Source of the DNA: Bacillota bacterium
GTDB taxonomy: Bacteria > Bacillota_E > JAJZYS01 > JAILZS01
Direction: 5' to 3'
NCBI GenBank assembly: GCA_021817625.1
Contig: JAKASY010000005.1
Span: 1 to 14,370, forward strand
DNA length: 14,370 nucleotides
Part shown: piece after piece, positions 6,705 to 13,711 of the stretch
Layout of the letters: each line of letters starts with the position of its first letter
Position numbering within the stretch: position 1 is the first letter of the stretch
The notes under the pieces: model-generated
The model's input: only the letters and a program-made list of their open reading frames with translations
Databases searched by the model: none
Told to the model about the DNA's origin: nothing
Translations under genes and position numbers: made by a program

Positions 6705-6714
6705 CCCTTCGCCC

Positions 6715-9546
6715 GTGTTCGTCAACACCAACGTATCGGCCCTACAGGCCGTGCTCAACCTCCAGAACACCACCAACTCGATGGACAACGTGCTGCAACA
6801 GTTGTCCTCGGGTCTTTCGATCAACAGCGCCGCCGACAACCCGGCGGGACTGGCGATCTCGCAGCAGATGCAGACCCAGATCGACGGTCTGAACCAGGCG
6901 CAGCAGAACACCCAGAACGGCATCTCCCTGCTTCAGACGGCCGACGGCGCGCTGAGCAACGTGGACACGATCCTGCAGTCCATGCGCTCGCTGGCCTCGC
7001 AGGCCGCGACCGGCACCAACAACGCCATCGACCTCCAGGCGCTCCAGTCCGAGATGAACCAGTACGCCCAGGAGATCACCTCCATCACCAACACGACCCA
7101 GTTTAACACCCTGAACCTCCTCTCGGGAGCGTTCGGCGGCGCGGTCGGAGGCAGCTACAACGCGTCCGGCGTCTACGTCGGTGGCACGCAGACATCCTTG
7201 CAGTACATCCAGATCGGCGCCAACGCGGGCCAGGAGCTCGCGATCGGCATCAACCCCCTGGACGCGGTCTCGCTCGGCGTCGCCGGCATCACGTCGACGG
7301 TCCAGAGCGACACCGCAAACACGGGCATCTCGGTCGCCGCGCTCGGCACGGGCCTTAACGCCGGGACGTGGACGGTGCAGATGAGCACCACCCAGGCCAC
7401 GTTCACGACGAGCCTCGCCGGGGCGACGGTGACGGGCGGCACGTTCGACGGCAACGCCAACGTGACGTACACGGTCACGACCGTGCAGCCCTCCAGCGGG
7501 GCGGCCATCACCCTCGACACCGGCGCCCTGAACACCCTCAATCTGTCCACCATGACGGCCGGCTCGCTCCTCGCGAGCGGCTACTACACGCTGGTAGCGT
7601 CGATCACGAACGCAAGCGTCAGCTACTCCGACGCAAGCGTCACCTCCGGCACCGCGGCGCTCGCCCTCTCGGTCACCGACCACGGCAGCGGCACGGTCAC
7701 CTACAGCCTGGGCGTGACGTCAAACGGCACGACCTGGTACTACACGCTGCAGGAGACCTCCGGCGGAAGCACGTTCGTCGGCACCGTGACGGCCAGCGCG
7801 GCCACGACCAGCGTATCGTTCACGGACACCGCGAACGGCGTCACCATCACGGCGACCAATGCGCTCCCCATCCCGTCCACGACCGGCAGCTACGCCATCA
7901 CGGTCACGGCCGCGACAGGCACCTTCCAGCTCAAGAACAGCGTCAGCGGCAGCGTCATCGGCACGACCAACGCGCTCAACTACAACGCCCTGGCGGCCAC
8001 GACGATCACGGTCGGAGACGTCCAGACCGGGCAGGTCGTCCAGTTCAACCTGGCCGGCACGACCTTCCTCACGAACCTCGCGGCGGCGGACAACACGAGC
8101 GCGACGCTTACCACGACGACGCTCGTTGCCTCGCTCGACCACATCGGCTCGTCGCTCACGGCCGGCAGCTGGACGGTGAACGGCACCTACACCGCCGCGA
8201 CGATCAGCTTCAGCTCGGCCAGCGCCGGCACGGGAGCCACCGCGCTCACCGTAGCGGTGAATGACCGCGGCAACACGAACGTCACCTACACCCTCACCGT
8301 CGCGACCAACCTGAGCGGCACCTACGTGTACACCCTGAAGGAGTCGTCCGGCGGCGCCACGACCACGATCACCCAGACGTTCTCGGCGGCGACCACCGTG
8401 GTGACGTTTACCGACGCGGCCAACGGCGCCACCATCACCGTGTCGTCGACAACGGCGGTGGGCACGGTCACGGGGAACTACACGCTCACGACAACGGCCG
8501 CGCAGGCCCAGTTCCAGCTCGACAACCCGTCGTCGACCGCCGTGGGCGGCACCGTCACGGTCACGGGCTACAGCGCCCTGAGCGCCGAGATCACCGCCGG
8601 CACGACCACGGGCGGCGACCAGACCGTCGGCTTCCAGCTCTCGTCCGGGGTGCTCACCGCCCTCGCGACCGGCACTCCTGCGCTCACCGCCGGCACCTTC
8701 ACCGTCAACGTGGCCACGGGGTCCACGGCGTCGGCCAGCGGCTTCACCGACTTCACGGCCGTCGCCTCGGGCAACTACTCGTACTCCGTCACGGGCTCCG
8801 ACGGCTACTCCACGACGATCGCCGGCACGACTGGCGGCCTCACGGTGCTCTCGCTCACCGATGGCGGCCAGACCATCACGGTGCAGAGCTCGACCGCGTT
8901 CACGAGCGGCGCCTTCCAGGTCACGGCCGTGGCGGCCAGCGCCACCTTCGAGCTTCTCAACGGCGCGGGAAGCCAGGTCGGCTCCAGCCTCACCGCGGTC
9001 GGCTACGCCTCCTTGACGGCCTCGCTCACCGTCGGCGACACCTCGGCCTCGGACGCGACTGCCGGCCAGTTCGTCACGTTCTCGCTCGGGACGGCGAGCG
9101 GCAGCCTGCTCAGCGACCTGTTCAACACGGCGGCCACGAGCGTGCCCACGAGCGCGGCCGCGACCCTCGCGGTCGCCTACGCGGGCAGCGCGGCCGTGAC
9201 GACCGGCAACGGCGTCGTGACGACGGACGCCACCGTCACGAGCGGGCTGGGCATCCAGAACCAGTCGTCGGCGGCGGCCGCGCTGAACATCATCGACAAG
9301 GCCATCACGGTCGTCGACCAGCAGCGGGCCAACATCGGCGCCTACCAGAACCGCCTGCAGTTCGCCTCGTCGAACGCCTCGACCGGGTCCGTGAACCTCT
9401 CGTCCGCCCAGGCCGGGATCATGGACACGAACATGGCGCTGCAGATGGCCAACCTCTCGAAGTACCAGGTGCTGCAGCAGTCGGGCATGGCGATGCTGCT
9501 CAACGCGGACCAGATCCCCCAGGCCCTCCTGAAGGTCATCGGGTAG
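6715..9546 (+). CDS. fliC: Large flagellin with repeat-built surface domain
   Basis: Flagellin is the filament subunit, escorted by FliS and polymerised under the FliD cap. From GTG 6715 it has 943 residues, far above the common 270-500. The N-terminal D0/D1 region starts with FVNTNVSALQAVLNLQNTTN and includes LSSGLSINSAADNPAGLAIS and NGISLLQTADGALSNVDTIL. The C-terminal D1/D0 region (about 845-943) has ALNIIDKAITVVDQQRANIG, AYQNRLQF and the ending DQIPQALLKVIG. Between them, residues about 203-842 form a Thr/Ser/Ala/Gly/Val-rich, strand-forming region containing three degenerate tandem repeats. The protein contains only five Lys and four Arg; positions that are usually Arg in D1 (SGLR, ARN, LQRMR, SRI) read SGLS, AQQN, LQSMR and AGI. 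No HExxH motif is present, so it is not a flagellinolysin. The Ser/Thr wealth and the adjacent glycosyltransferase suggest O-glycosylation. Confidence 0.95.
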   Translation: MFVNTNVSALQAVLNLQNTTNSMDNVLQQLSSGLSINSAADNPAGLAISQQMQTQIDGLNQAQQNTQNGISLLQTADGALSNVDTILQSMRSLASQAATGTNNAIDLQALQSEMNQYAQEITSITNTTQFNTLNLLSGAFGGAVGGSYNASGVYVGGTQTSLQYIQIGANAGQELAIGINPLDAVSLGVAGITSTVQSDTANTGISVAALGTGLNAGTWTVQMSTTQATFTTSLAGATVTGGTFDGNANVTYTVTTVQPSSGAAITLDTGALNTLNLSTMTAGSLLASGYYTLVASITNASVSYSDASVTSGTAALALSVTDHGSGTVTYSLGVTSNGTTWYYTLQETSGGSTFVGTVTASAATTSVSFTDTANGVTITATNALPIPSTTGSYAITVTAATGTFQLKNSVSGSVIGTTNALNYNALAATTITVGDVQTGQVVQFNLAGTTFLTNLAAADNTSATLTTTTLVASLDHIGSSLTAGSWTVNGTYTAATISFSSASAGTGATALTVAVNDRGNTNVTYTLTVATNLSGTYVYTLKESSGGATTTITQTFSAATTVVTFTDAANGATITVSSTTAVGTVTGNYTLTTTAAQAQFQLDNPSSTAVGGTVTVTGYSALSAEITAGTTTGGDQTVGFQLSSGVLTALATGTPALTAGTFTVNVATGSTASASGFTDFTAVASGNYSYSVTGSDGYSTTIAGTTGGLTVLSLTDGGQTITVQSSTAFTSGAFQVTAVAASATFELLNGAGSQVGSSLTAVGYASLTASLTVGDTSASDATAGQFVTFSLGTASGSLLSDLFNTAATSVPTSAAATLAVAYAGSAAVTTGNGVVTTDATVTSGLGIQNQSSAAAALNIIDKAITVVDQQRANIGAYQNRLQFASSNASTGSVNLSSAQAGIMDTNMALQMANLSKYQVLQQSGMAMLLNADQIPQALLKVIG
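7543..9144 (+). repeat. Three degenerate tandem repeats in the flagellin surface domain
   Basis: Protein-level repeats, each opening with a '.(L/M)TAG' motif. Unit 1 covers residues about 277-473, unit 2 about 474-652, and unit 3 about 653-810. Matching blocks are: VTYSLGVTSNGTTWYYTLQE with VTYTLTVATNLSGTYVYTLK; VSFTDTANGVTITATN, VTFTDAANGATITVSS and LSLTDGGQTITVQSS; GTFQLKN, AQFQLDN and ATFELLN; YNALAATTITVGD, YSALSAEITAG and YASLTASLTVGD; VVQFNLAG, TVGFQLSSG and FVTFSLGT. Residues about 214-240 (LNAGTWTVQ) look like a partial extra unit. Boundaries are by eye. The pattern suggests stacked beta domains added by internal duplication. Confidence 0.75.
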
Positions 9547-9550
9547 GGCA

Positions 9551-9578
9551 GCCCCAGGACGCCCTCGGGCGTCCGGGC
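9551..9578 (+). terminator. Terminator-like hairpin after flagellin
   Basis: GGACGCCC (9557-9564), loop TC, GGGCGTCC (9567-9574). An outer GCCC/GGGC pair (9551-9554 and 9575-9578) extends it past a two-base bulge, and CTTTG follows at once. It begins four bases after the flagellin stop. It should end most flagellin transcripts, with readthrough or a separate promoter supplying the downstream operon. Confidence 0.65.
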
Positions 9579-9624
9579 CTTTGCCGATGTTTGTCCCCAT
9601 GGAGTCGGGGAGGGAGGCAAGCGA

Positions 9625-11250
9625 ATGCGCAAGGACGTGTTCGTCTCGGTGTGCATGATCACGAAGAACGAGGAGCGCTATCTGGCGCGCGCCCTCGAGT
9701 CCACGGCGGGGCTCGCGGACGAGCTCATCGTCGTCGACACGGGCTCGACCGACGCCACGGTGGAGATCGCGAAGGATCACGGCGCCCGCGTCTACCACTT
9801 CGACTGGATCGACGACTTCGCGGCGGCGCGCAACGAGTCGCTCCGTCACGCGCGCGGCGAGTGGATCCTGGTCCTGGACGGCGACGAGTACCTTGCGCCG
9901 GGGCATGCCGAGCGCCTGCGGCGGATGCTCGAGGAGGCGCCCGGCAGCGTCGTCGCCTACCGCGTATACCAGACGAACCTGACCGATGAGACCAGCGGCC
10001 GCATCCTCGACAAGTCGACGACCATTCGCGTGTTCCGGAACCGGGCCCACCACCGCTACCAGTTCCCGATCCACGAGCAGATCGTGGACTCGCTCAAGGA
10101 CGGCACGATCGAGCCCTCGGACATCGACCTCATGCACTACGGCTTCATCCAGAGCGTGGCCGCGGGCAAGAAGAAGGGGGACCGCAACAGAAGCCTCCTC
10201 CTGAAGCTGCTCGACTCCCTGCCGCCCGAGCACCCCCACCGGGCGTACGTGCACATGCAGCTGGGCACCGAGTACCGCCGCATGGACGACCCCGACGCCG
10301 CCCTCGAGCACTTCACGCTCGGGCTCGAGAGGCTCGAGGCGATCGCCACGAATCCCCTAAACCGCGCCTATGGCACGATCCTGGTCATGCACTACGTGGT
10401 GCTGACGATCGCCAGGCACGAGGCGGACCGCGCCCTCGAGACCGTGGAGCGGGCGCTCAAGGCAGGGCTCGACACGCCGTCGATCTGGTTCGCGCGGGGC
10501 TGGACGCACATCGAGCTCGGCCACCTCGCGGAGGGCGTGCGCGACCTGCTGTGGTCGATCGCGCTCGGGGAGAACGCCAGCGGGCGCGAGGAGTTCCTGT
10601 CCCAAAACGAGCTCGATGACGCGTGGTTCCGCGCCACGAACGCCCTCCTCGCGGCCGGCTCCCTGCCCGCCGCTGCCGCCATGGCGGTGCACGCCCTGCG
10701 CTGGACGCCCGACAACGGCCGCTTCATCGGCCTCGCCTCCGCGCTCGCCGCGGCCGGGCAGGGCCAGCTCTGCCCCTTCGTGGTCGAGCGCGCGCCGGAG
10801 GCCTCGCTTCTCCCGCTCGCGGGTACGGCCCTGCGCGAGGGCCGCCTCGACACCGTTATGGCCGTCGCCGCGCGTCTGGTCCGGCTCGGTCGCGCGGCCG
10901 ACCTCGTGCCGTTCGCGAAGGCGCTTCTCGTGGGCGGCGAGCGCGAGCACGGCGTGGGCCTCCTGGCCGCGGCGTTCCAGGCGGAGGATGCACGGCCCCA
11001 GGTGGCCGGCGCCTGGGCGGTCGTCCTCGGCATCCTCGGACGGCCGCTCGAGGAGCGCTTCGCGGCGCTGGCCGCCGAGCCGGACCCGGCGCGGCGGGCG
11101 GCCCTCGCGGAGATGGTCGGCGGAGCTCGAGCGCCTTTGGCCATCGGTCCGGACGTCTATGACGCCTGCAAGGCGTACCTCGCCGAGTTCGGCTTTGTCG
11201 CCGAGTCCCTGGAACCAACCGAGCAAGCGACGCAGGAGGCCACAGCATGA
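9625..11250 (+). CDS. GT2-family glycosyltransferase with C-terminal TPR-like repeats (probable flagellin glycosyltransferase)
   Basis: A 541-residue cytoplasmic enzyme expected to transfer a sugar from a nucleotide-sugar donor to protein. The GT-A domain (about 1-230) has SVCMITKNEERYLARALES, the nucleotide-binding VDTGSTD at 37-43, DDFAAARNESLRHARGEW, the metal-binding LDGDEYL at 84-90, and PIHEQI at 148-153. MHYGFIQ and KKKGDRNRSLLLKLL follow. HMQLGTEYRRMDDPDAALEH starts a TPR-like helical tail running to the end. This architecture is shared with SunS-like protein glycosyltransferases and with GT2-TPR proteins found beside flagellin genes. All catalytic motifs are intact. GGAGG lies shortly before ATG 9625. 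Position between flagellin and fliS makes flagellin the likely acceptor; sugar and site are unknown. Confidence 0.85.
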   Translation: MRKDVFVSVCMITKNEERYLARALESTAGLADELIVVDTGSTDATVEIAKDHGARVYHFDWIDDFAAARNESLRHARGEWILVLDGDEYLAPGHAERLRRMLEEAPGSVVAYRVYQTNLTDETSGRILDKSTTIRVFRNRAHHRYQFPIHEQIVDSLKDGTIEPSDIDLMHYGFIQSVAAGKKKGDRNRSLLLKLLDSLPPEHPHRAYVHMQLGTEYRRMDDPDAALEHFTLGLERLEAIATNPLNRAYGTILVMHYVVLTIARHEADRALETVERALKAGLDTPSIWFARGWTHIELGHLAEGVRDLLWSIALGENASGREEFLSQNELDDAWFRATNALLAAGSLPAAAAMAVHALRWTPDNGRFIGLASALAAAGQGQLCPFVVERAPEASLLPLAGTALREGRLDTVMAVAARLVRLGRAADLVPFAKALLVGGEREHGVGLLAAAFQAEDARPQVAGAWAVVLGILGRPLEERFAALAAEPDPARRAALAEMVGGARAPLAIGPDVYDACKAYLAEFGFVAESLEPTEQATQEATA

Positions 11251-11639
11251 TCGGTCGACAGGTGTACGAGTCGGTGCAGATGGACACCGTGCCGCAGGAG
11301 CACATCGTGACCACCGTCCTCGAGCGGGCCATCGTGCACGTGCATCGGGCGGAGGGGGCGATCGCGGCGCGCCGAGCCGCGGAGGCGCACGACGCGCTCA
11401 CGCGCGCGCAGGTGGCGGTCCTCAGCCTGCGCACGGCCCTCGTGCGCGAGAAGTTCCCCGAGCTCGCCGAGAACCTCGAGCGGCTGTTCAACCACGTGCT
11501 CGGCCGGCTGACCGAGGCGAACGTCCAGAAGGACGCGTCGCACCTCCCGGAGGTGGCCGAGATCCTGAACACCCTTGCGGACGCTTGGCGAGAGGCGGAG
11601 AAGATCACCCCGCGGCCCTTGGGGGGCGACGTGGCATGA
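11247..11639 (+). CDS. fliS: Flagellin export chaperone FliS
   Basis: FliS binds the C-terminal helix of flagellin in the cytoplasm and prevents premature polymerisation. The 130-residue helical protein matches the family: YESVQMDTVPQEHIVTTVLE at the N-terminus (usual 'Y....v.tasp..li..lydg'), IVHVHRAEGAIAARRAAEAH, LTRAQVAVLSLRTAL, a LAENLERLFNHVLGRLTEAN block, and VAEILNTLADAWREAEK at the end (usual 'v...l..Lr..W.ea'). Its ATG overlaps the glycosyltransferase stop as ATGA (11247-11250), and it overlaps fliD the same way, so the three should be translated together. The pairing with a glycosyltransferase suggests that chaperoning and modification of flagellin are coordinated before export. It has ordinary charge content, unlike its exported client. 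Confidence 0.93.
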   Translation: MIGRQVYESVQMDTVPQEHIVTTVLERAIVHVHRAEGAIAARRAAEAHDALTRAQVAVLSLRTALVREKFPELAENLERLFNHVLGRLTEANVQKDASHLPEVAEILNTLADAWREAEKITPRPLGGDVA

Positions 11640-13105
11640 GCGTCAGCGCCGGGGGCGCCGGCGCCTCGATCAGCAGCCTCTGGAACAACCCGACGCTGCT
11701 CGGCCAGCTCCTGCCCGGCGTGAACGTGCAGGGGCTGCAGGGCGTCCTGCAGGCGGAGGAGGCTCTCGTGGCGGCGCCGCTCACCCAGTACCAGCAGGAC
11801 CAGACCACGTATTCGAACCAGGCGCAGGCGTACAGCGCCATCCAGGGCGCGCTCACGACCGTGGCCTCCGACGCGCAGACGCTCTCCACCTCGTCCGGTT
11901 TCGCCCAGACGGCCGCACCGGTTACGTCGAACAACCAGGTGGTCACGGCCACGGGCACGGGTGGCCCGTACGGCGACTACGCGCTCGTCGTGGGCGCCCT
12001 CGCTACCCCGGGGTCCGTGTACAGCGCGCCCCAGGCGTCGGCCACGACCTCCCTGGGCTGGTCCGGCCAGCTCACCGTGACGGTGAACGTGGGCATCCCG
12101 CCAGCCACGGTGCCCATCGTGGTGAACGTGCCCGTCGCGAGCGGCGACTCACTCAACACCATCGCCGCGAACCTCCAGTCTGCGGCCGCGAGCACGCTGC
12201 CGAGCGGCACGGCGCTCTCGGCCGCCGTGCTGCCCAGCTCGAGCAATGGGCAGAGCGGAGACAGCCTCGTGGTCAGTGTCAACGGTGGCCTGACGCCGGC
12301 CTCGATCACCTCGAGCGGCTCGGTCCCGAACCTTGGCTGGACGCAGGCGTCCACCTACCAGCCGTCCAGTTACAGCATCGACGGCGTGCAAAACCAGAGC
12401 TCGAGCAACACCATCCAAAACGCGCTCCCAGGCGTGACCCTGAACCTCCAGGGCACCGGCAGCGCCACCCTGTCGATCGCGAGCCAGCCCTCGGCGACGG
12501 CGACGCAGGTGAACCAGCTGGTGACCGACGTCCAGAATGCGATCACAACCATCCAGAAGTACACGGGGCAGGGTCAGGTGCTGGCCGGCGACCCGGCCAT
12601 GACCACCCTCCCGAACCAGCTCGAAAGCGTGCTCCAGTCGGTGGTGACAGGGCAGCCGGCGGGTTACCAGTCGCTCTCCGATCTCGGCCTGCAAGTGTCG
12701 TACTCCACCCAGAACGGCGCGAGCATCACGTTCGATCAGGCCGCCTTCACGAACGCCCTGACGACCAACCCCCAGGCCGCGCAGAACCTGTTCACGACCG
12801 CGGGAACCGGCCTCGCCAGCCAGATGCAGAGCCTCCTCAACCAGTACACCCAGCCCGCAACGGGCATCCTCGCCTCGGACCTGGGGAGCGTGCAGCAGAA
12901 CGAGCAGCAGCTGGCCAGCCAGGAAGGCGCACTGCAGCAGATGGTGACTCAGCAGCAGACGACCCTGCAGAACCAGTTCATGGCCAATCTGCAGCAGATC
13001 TCGAACAACCTGAGCCAGTCGAGCTTCGTCCAGGGGTACGTGGCGGCGATCACGGGGCAGGCGGGAAGCTCGTCCTCTTCGTCGACCGGCGGGGCGGGTG
13101 GCTGA
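11636..13105 (+). CDS. fliD: Flagellar filament cap protein FliD
   Basis: FliD forms the cap under which flagellin subunits fold and insert. From ATG 11636, overlapping the fliS stop, it has 489 residues. The N-terminal D0/D1 region shows LQAEEALVAAPLTQYQQDQT followed by AQAYSAIQGALTTVASDAQT ('L...e..pL..l..q...y..q..ay..l...l..l'), then TSNNQVVTATGTGGPYGDYA leading to LVVGALA. The C-terminal region has YQSLSDLGLQVSYSTQNGAS, ITFDQAAFTNALTTNPQA and a Gln-rich coiled coil (QQNEQQLASQEGALQQMVTQ) ending FVQGYVAAITG plus a Ser/Gly tail. The reading frame is open far upstream inside the glycosyltransferase gene, but the family N-terminus fixes the start. Remarkably it contains no Arg and one Lys. 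Confidence 0.95.
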   Translation: MSVSAGGAGASISSLWNNPTLLGQLLPGVNVQGLQGVLQAEEALVAAPLTQYQQDQTTYSNQAQAYSAIQGALTTVASDAQTLSTSSGFAQTAAPVTSNNQVVTATGTGGPYGDYALVVGALATPGSVYSAPQASATTSLGWSGQLTVTVNVGIPPATVPIVVNVPVASGDSLNTIAANLQSAAASTLPSGTALSAAVLPSSSNGQSGDSLVVSVNGGLTPASITSSGSVPNLGWTQASTYQPSSYSIDGVQNQSSSNTIQNALPGVTLNLQGTGSATLSIASQPSATATQVNQLVTDVQNAITTIQKYTGQGQVLAGDPAMTTLPNQLESVLQSVVTGQPAGYQSLSDLGLQVSYSTQNGASITFDQAAFTNALTTNPQAAQNLFTTAGTGLASQMQSLLNQYTQPATGILASDLGSVQQNEQQLASQEGALQQMVTQQQTTLQNQFMANLQQISNNLSQSSFVQGYVAAITGQAGSSSSSSTGGAGG

Positions 13106-13108
13106 CTG

Positions 13109-13711
13109 ATGATCGAGGCGAGGCGCGACATGCGGCGCGACGACCGCCGCTCGGCTCACCGGGGCGTCGCCCGCGCGGCGGTCGTGCGCCCGGCCGGTGT
13201 GGGCGACGCGGCCAAGATCCACGCGCTCCTGGTCGAGGTGGCGGCCCAGAGCCCCCTGGCCCTGCTTACCGACCTACCGGGCGACCCGCGCGCGCTGGAG
13301 GCCGGCCTGGCGGCCTCCGGCGGCGACCGCCTGCTCGTGGCGGTGGCCGCGACGGACGACGATCAGGTGGACGGCGTGCTCTTCGCCATCCGCGGTCCCG
13401 GCCCGTCGGCCCACACCGCGAACCTCTCGCTCGCCGTGGCTGCCCGCGCGCGCCGGCGCGGGATGGCGAGCGCGCTCATCGCCGGGGCCCAAAAGTGGGC
13501 CCGCGCGCACGGTGTGGAGCGGCTGACCGCCTCGGTGGCCGCGGCAAACGGGCCCGCTCTGGCGCTGTTTCCGGCGTGCGGCTTCGCGATCGAGGGGAGG
13601 CGACCCGACCACATCCGGGTGGGCCAGGCGCTGTACGACGAGATTCTCTTTGGGGTTGCCACGCAGGGCGTTCGTGGCGGCATCGGGGCCGTCCGGGTGG
13701 TGCTCCCATGA
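13109..13711 (+). CDS. GNAT-family N-acetyltransferase
   Basis: This protein would transfer an acetyl group from acetyl-CoA to an amine. Of 200 residues, the GNAT domain covers about 26-180: an N-terminal RPAGVGDAAKIHALLVEVA, central strands (DGVLFAIRG; TANLSLAVAARAR), the CoA-binding RRRGMASALI loop (motif A, R/Q-x-x-G-x-A), AQKWARAHGVERLTASVAAA, the NGPALALFPACGFAIEGRRP segment typical of motif B, and YDEILFG. It follows fliD after three bases and overlaps the next gene as ATGA, so it belongs to this operon. It takes the place where fliT is often found but is unrelated to FliT. A sugar precursor or the flagellin glycan is an attractive substrate given the glycosyltransferase neighbours; ribosomal-protein or small-molecule acetylation cannot be excluded. 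ATG 13130 is an alternative start, with GAGGCGAGG upstream. Confidence 0.85.
   Translation: MIEARRDMRRDDRRSAHRGVARAAVVRPAGVGDAAKIHALLVEVAAQSPLALLTDLPGDPRALEAGLAASGGDRLLVAVAATDDDQVDGVLFAIRGPGPSAHTANLSLAVAARARRRGMASALIAGAQKWARAHGVERLTASVAAANGPALALFPACGFAIEGRRPDHIRVGQALYDEILFGVATQGVRGGIGAVRVVLP

Larger units (their letters stand above)
6497..6714 (+). promoter_or_regulatory. Flagellin promoter/leader region
   Basis: This 218-base region lies between the upstream hairpin and the flagellin start and must contain the flagellin promoter if the hairpin terminates. I see a tandem ATTCGGCGA repeat at 6580-6598, described separately. A small dyad, CTGGC CAATT GCCAG, lies at 6655-6669, within the likely untranslated leader. 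The best sigma-28-like match at the right spacing is TAGG (6575-6578), 15 bases, GGCGACAC (6594-6601), against TAAA-N15-GCCGATAA. It is too poor to call a promoter. Confidence 0.4.

Noticed and set aside
6628..6714. In-frame ATG at 6628 giving a 972-residue flagellin
   Set aside because: The added 29 residues (two Cys, several basic residues) do not look like a flagellin N-terminus. GTG 6715 begins exactly at the conserved FVNTNVSAL and has AGGTGA ten bases upstream.
6715..9546. Flagellinolysin (flagellin with a metalloprotease insert)
   Set aside because: The large insert prompted the check, but there is no HExxH motif; the insert is repetitive and Thr/Ser-rich.
9583..9590. GCCGATGT after flagellin as a sigma-28 -10 element for the glycosyltransferase operon
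   Set aside because: Good -10 resemblance but the bases at the -35 position fall inside the terminator hairpin and read CTCG, not TAAA.
7720..10311. Minus-strand open frame of 863 codons across flagellin and glycosyltransferase
   Set aside because: Arg/Gly/Ala-rich translation with no recognisable domain, antisense to two secure genes. Long antisense frames are expected in GC-rich DNA.
10616..11635. Upstream extension of the fliD frame through the glycosyltransferase and fliS genes
   Set aside because: The frame is open by chance; its translation is Arg/Ser/Pro-rich, overlaps two solid genes, and FliD homology begins only after ATG 11636.
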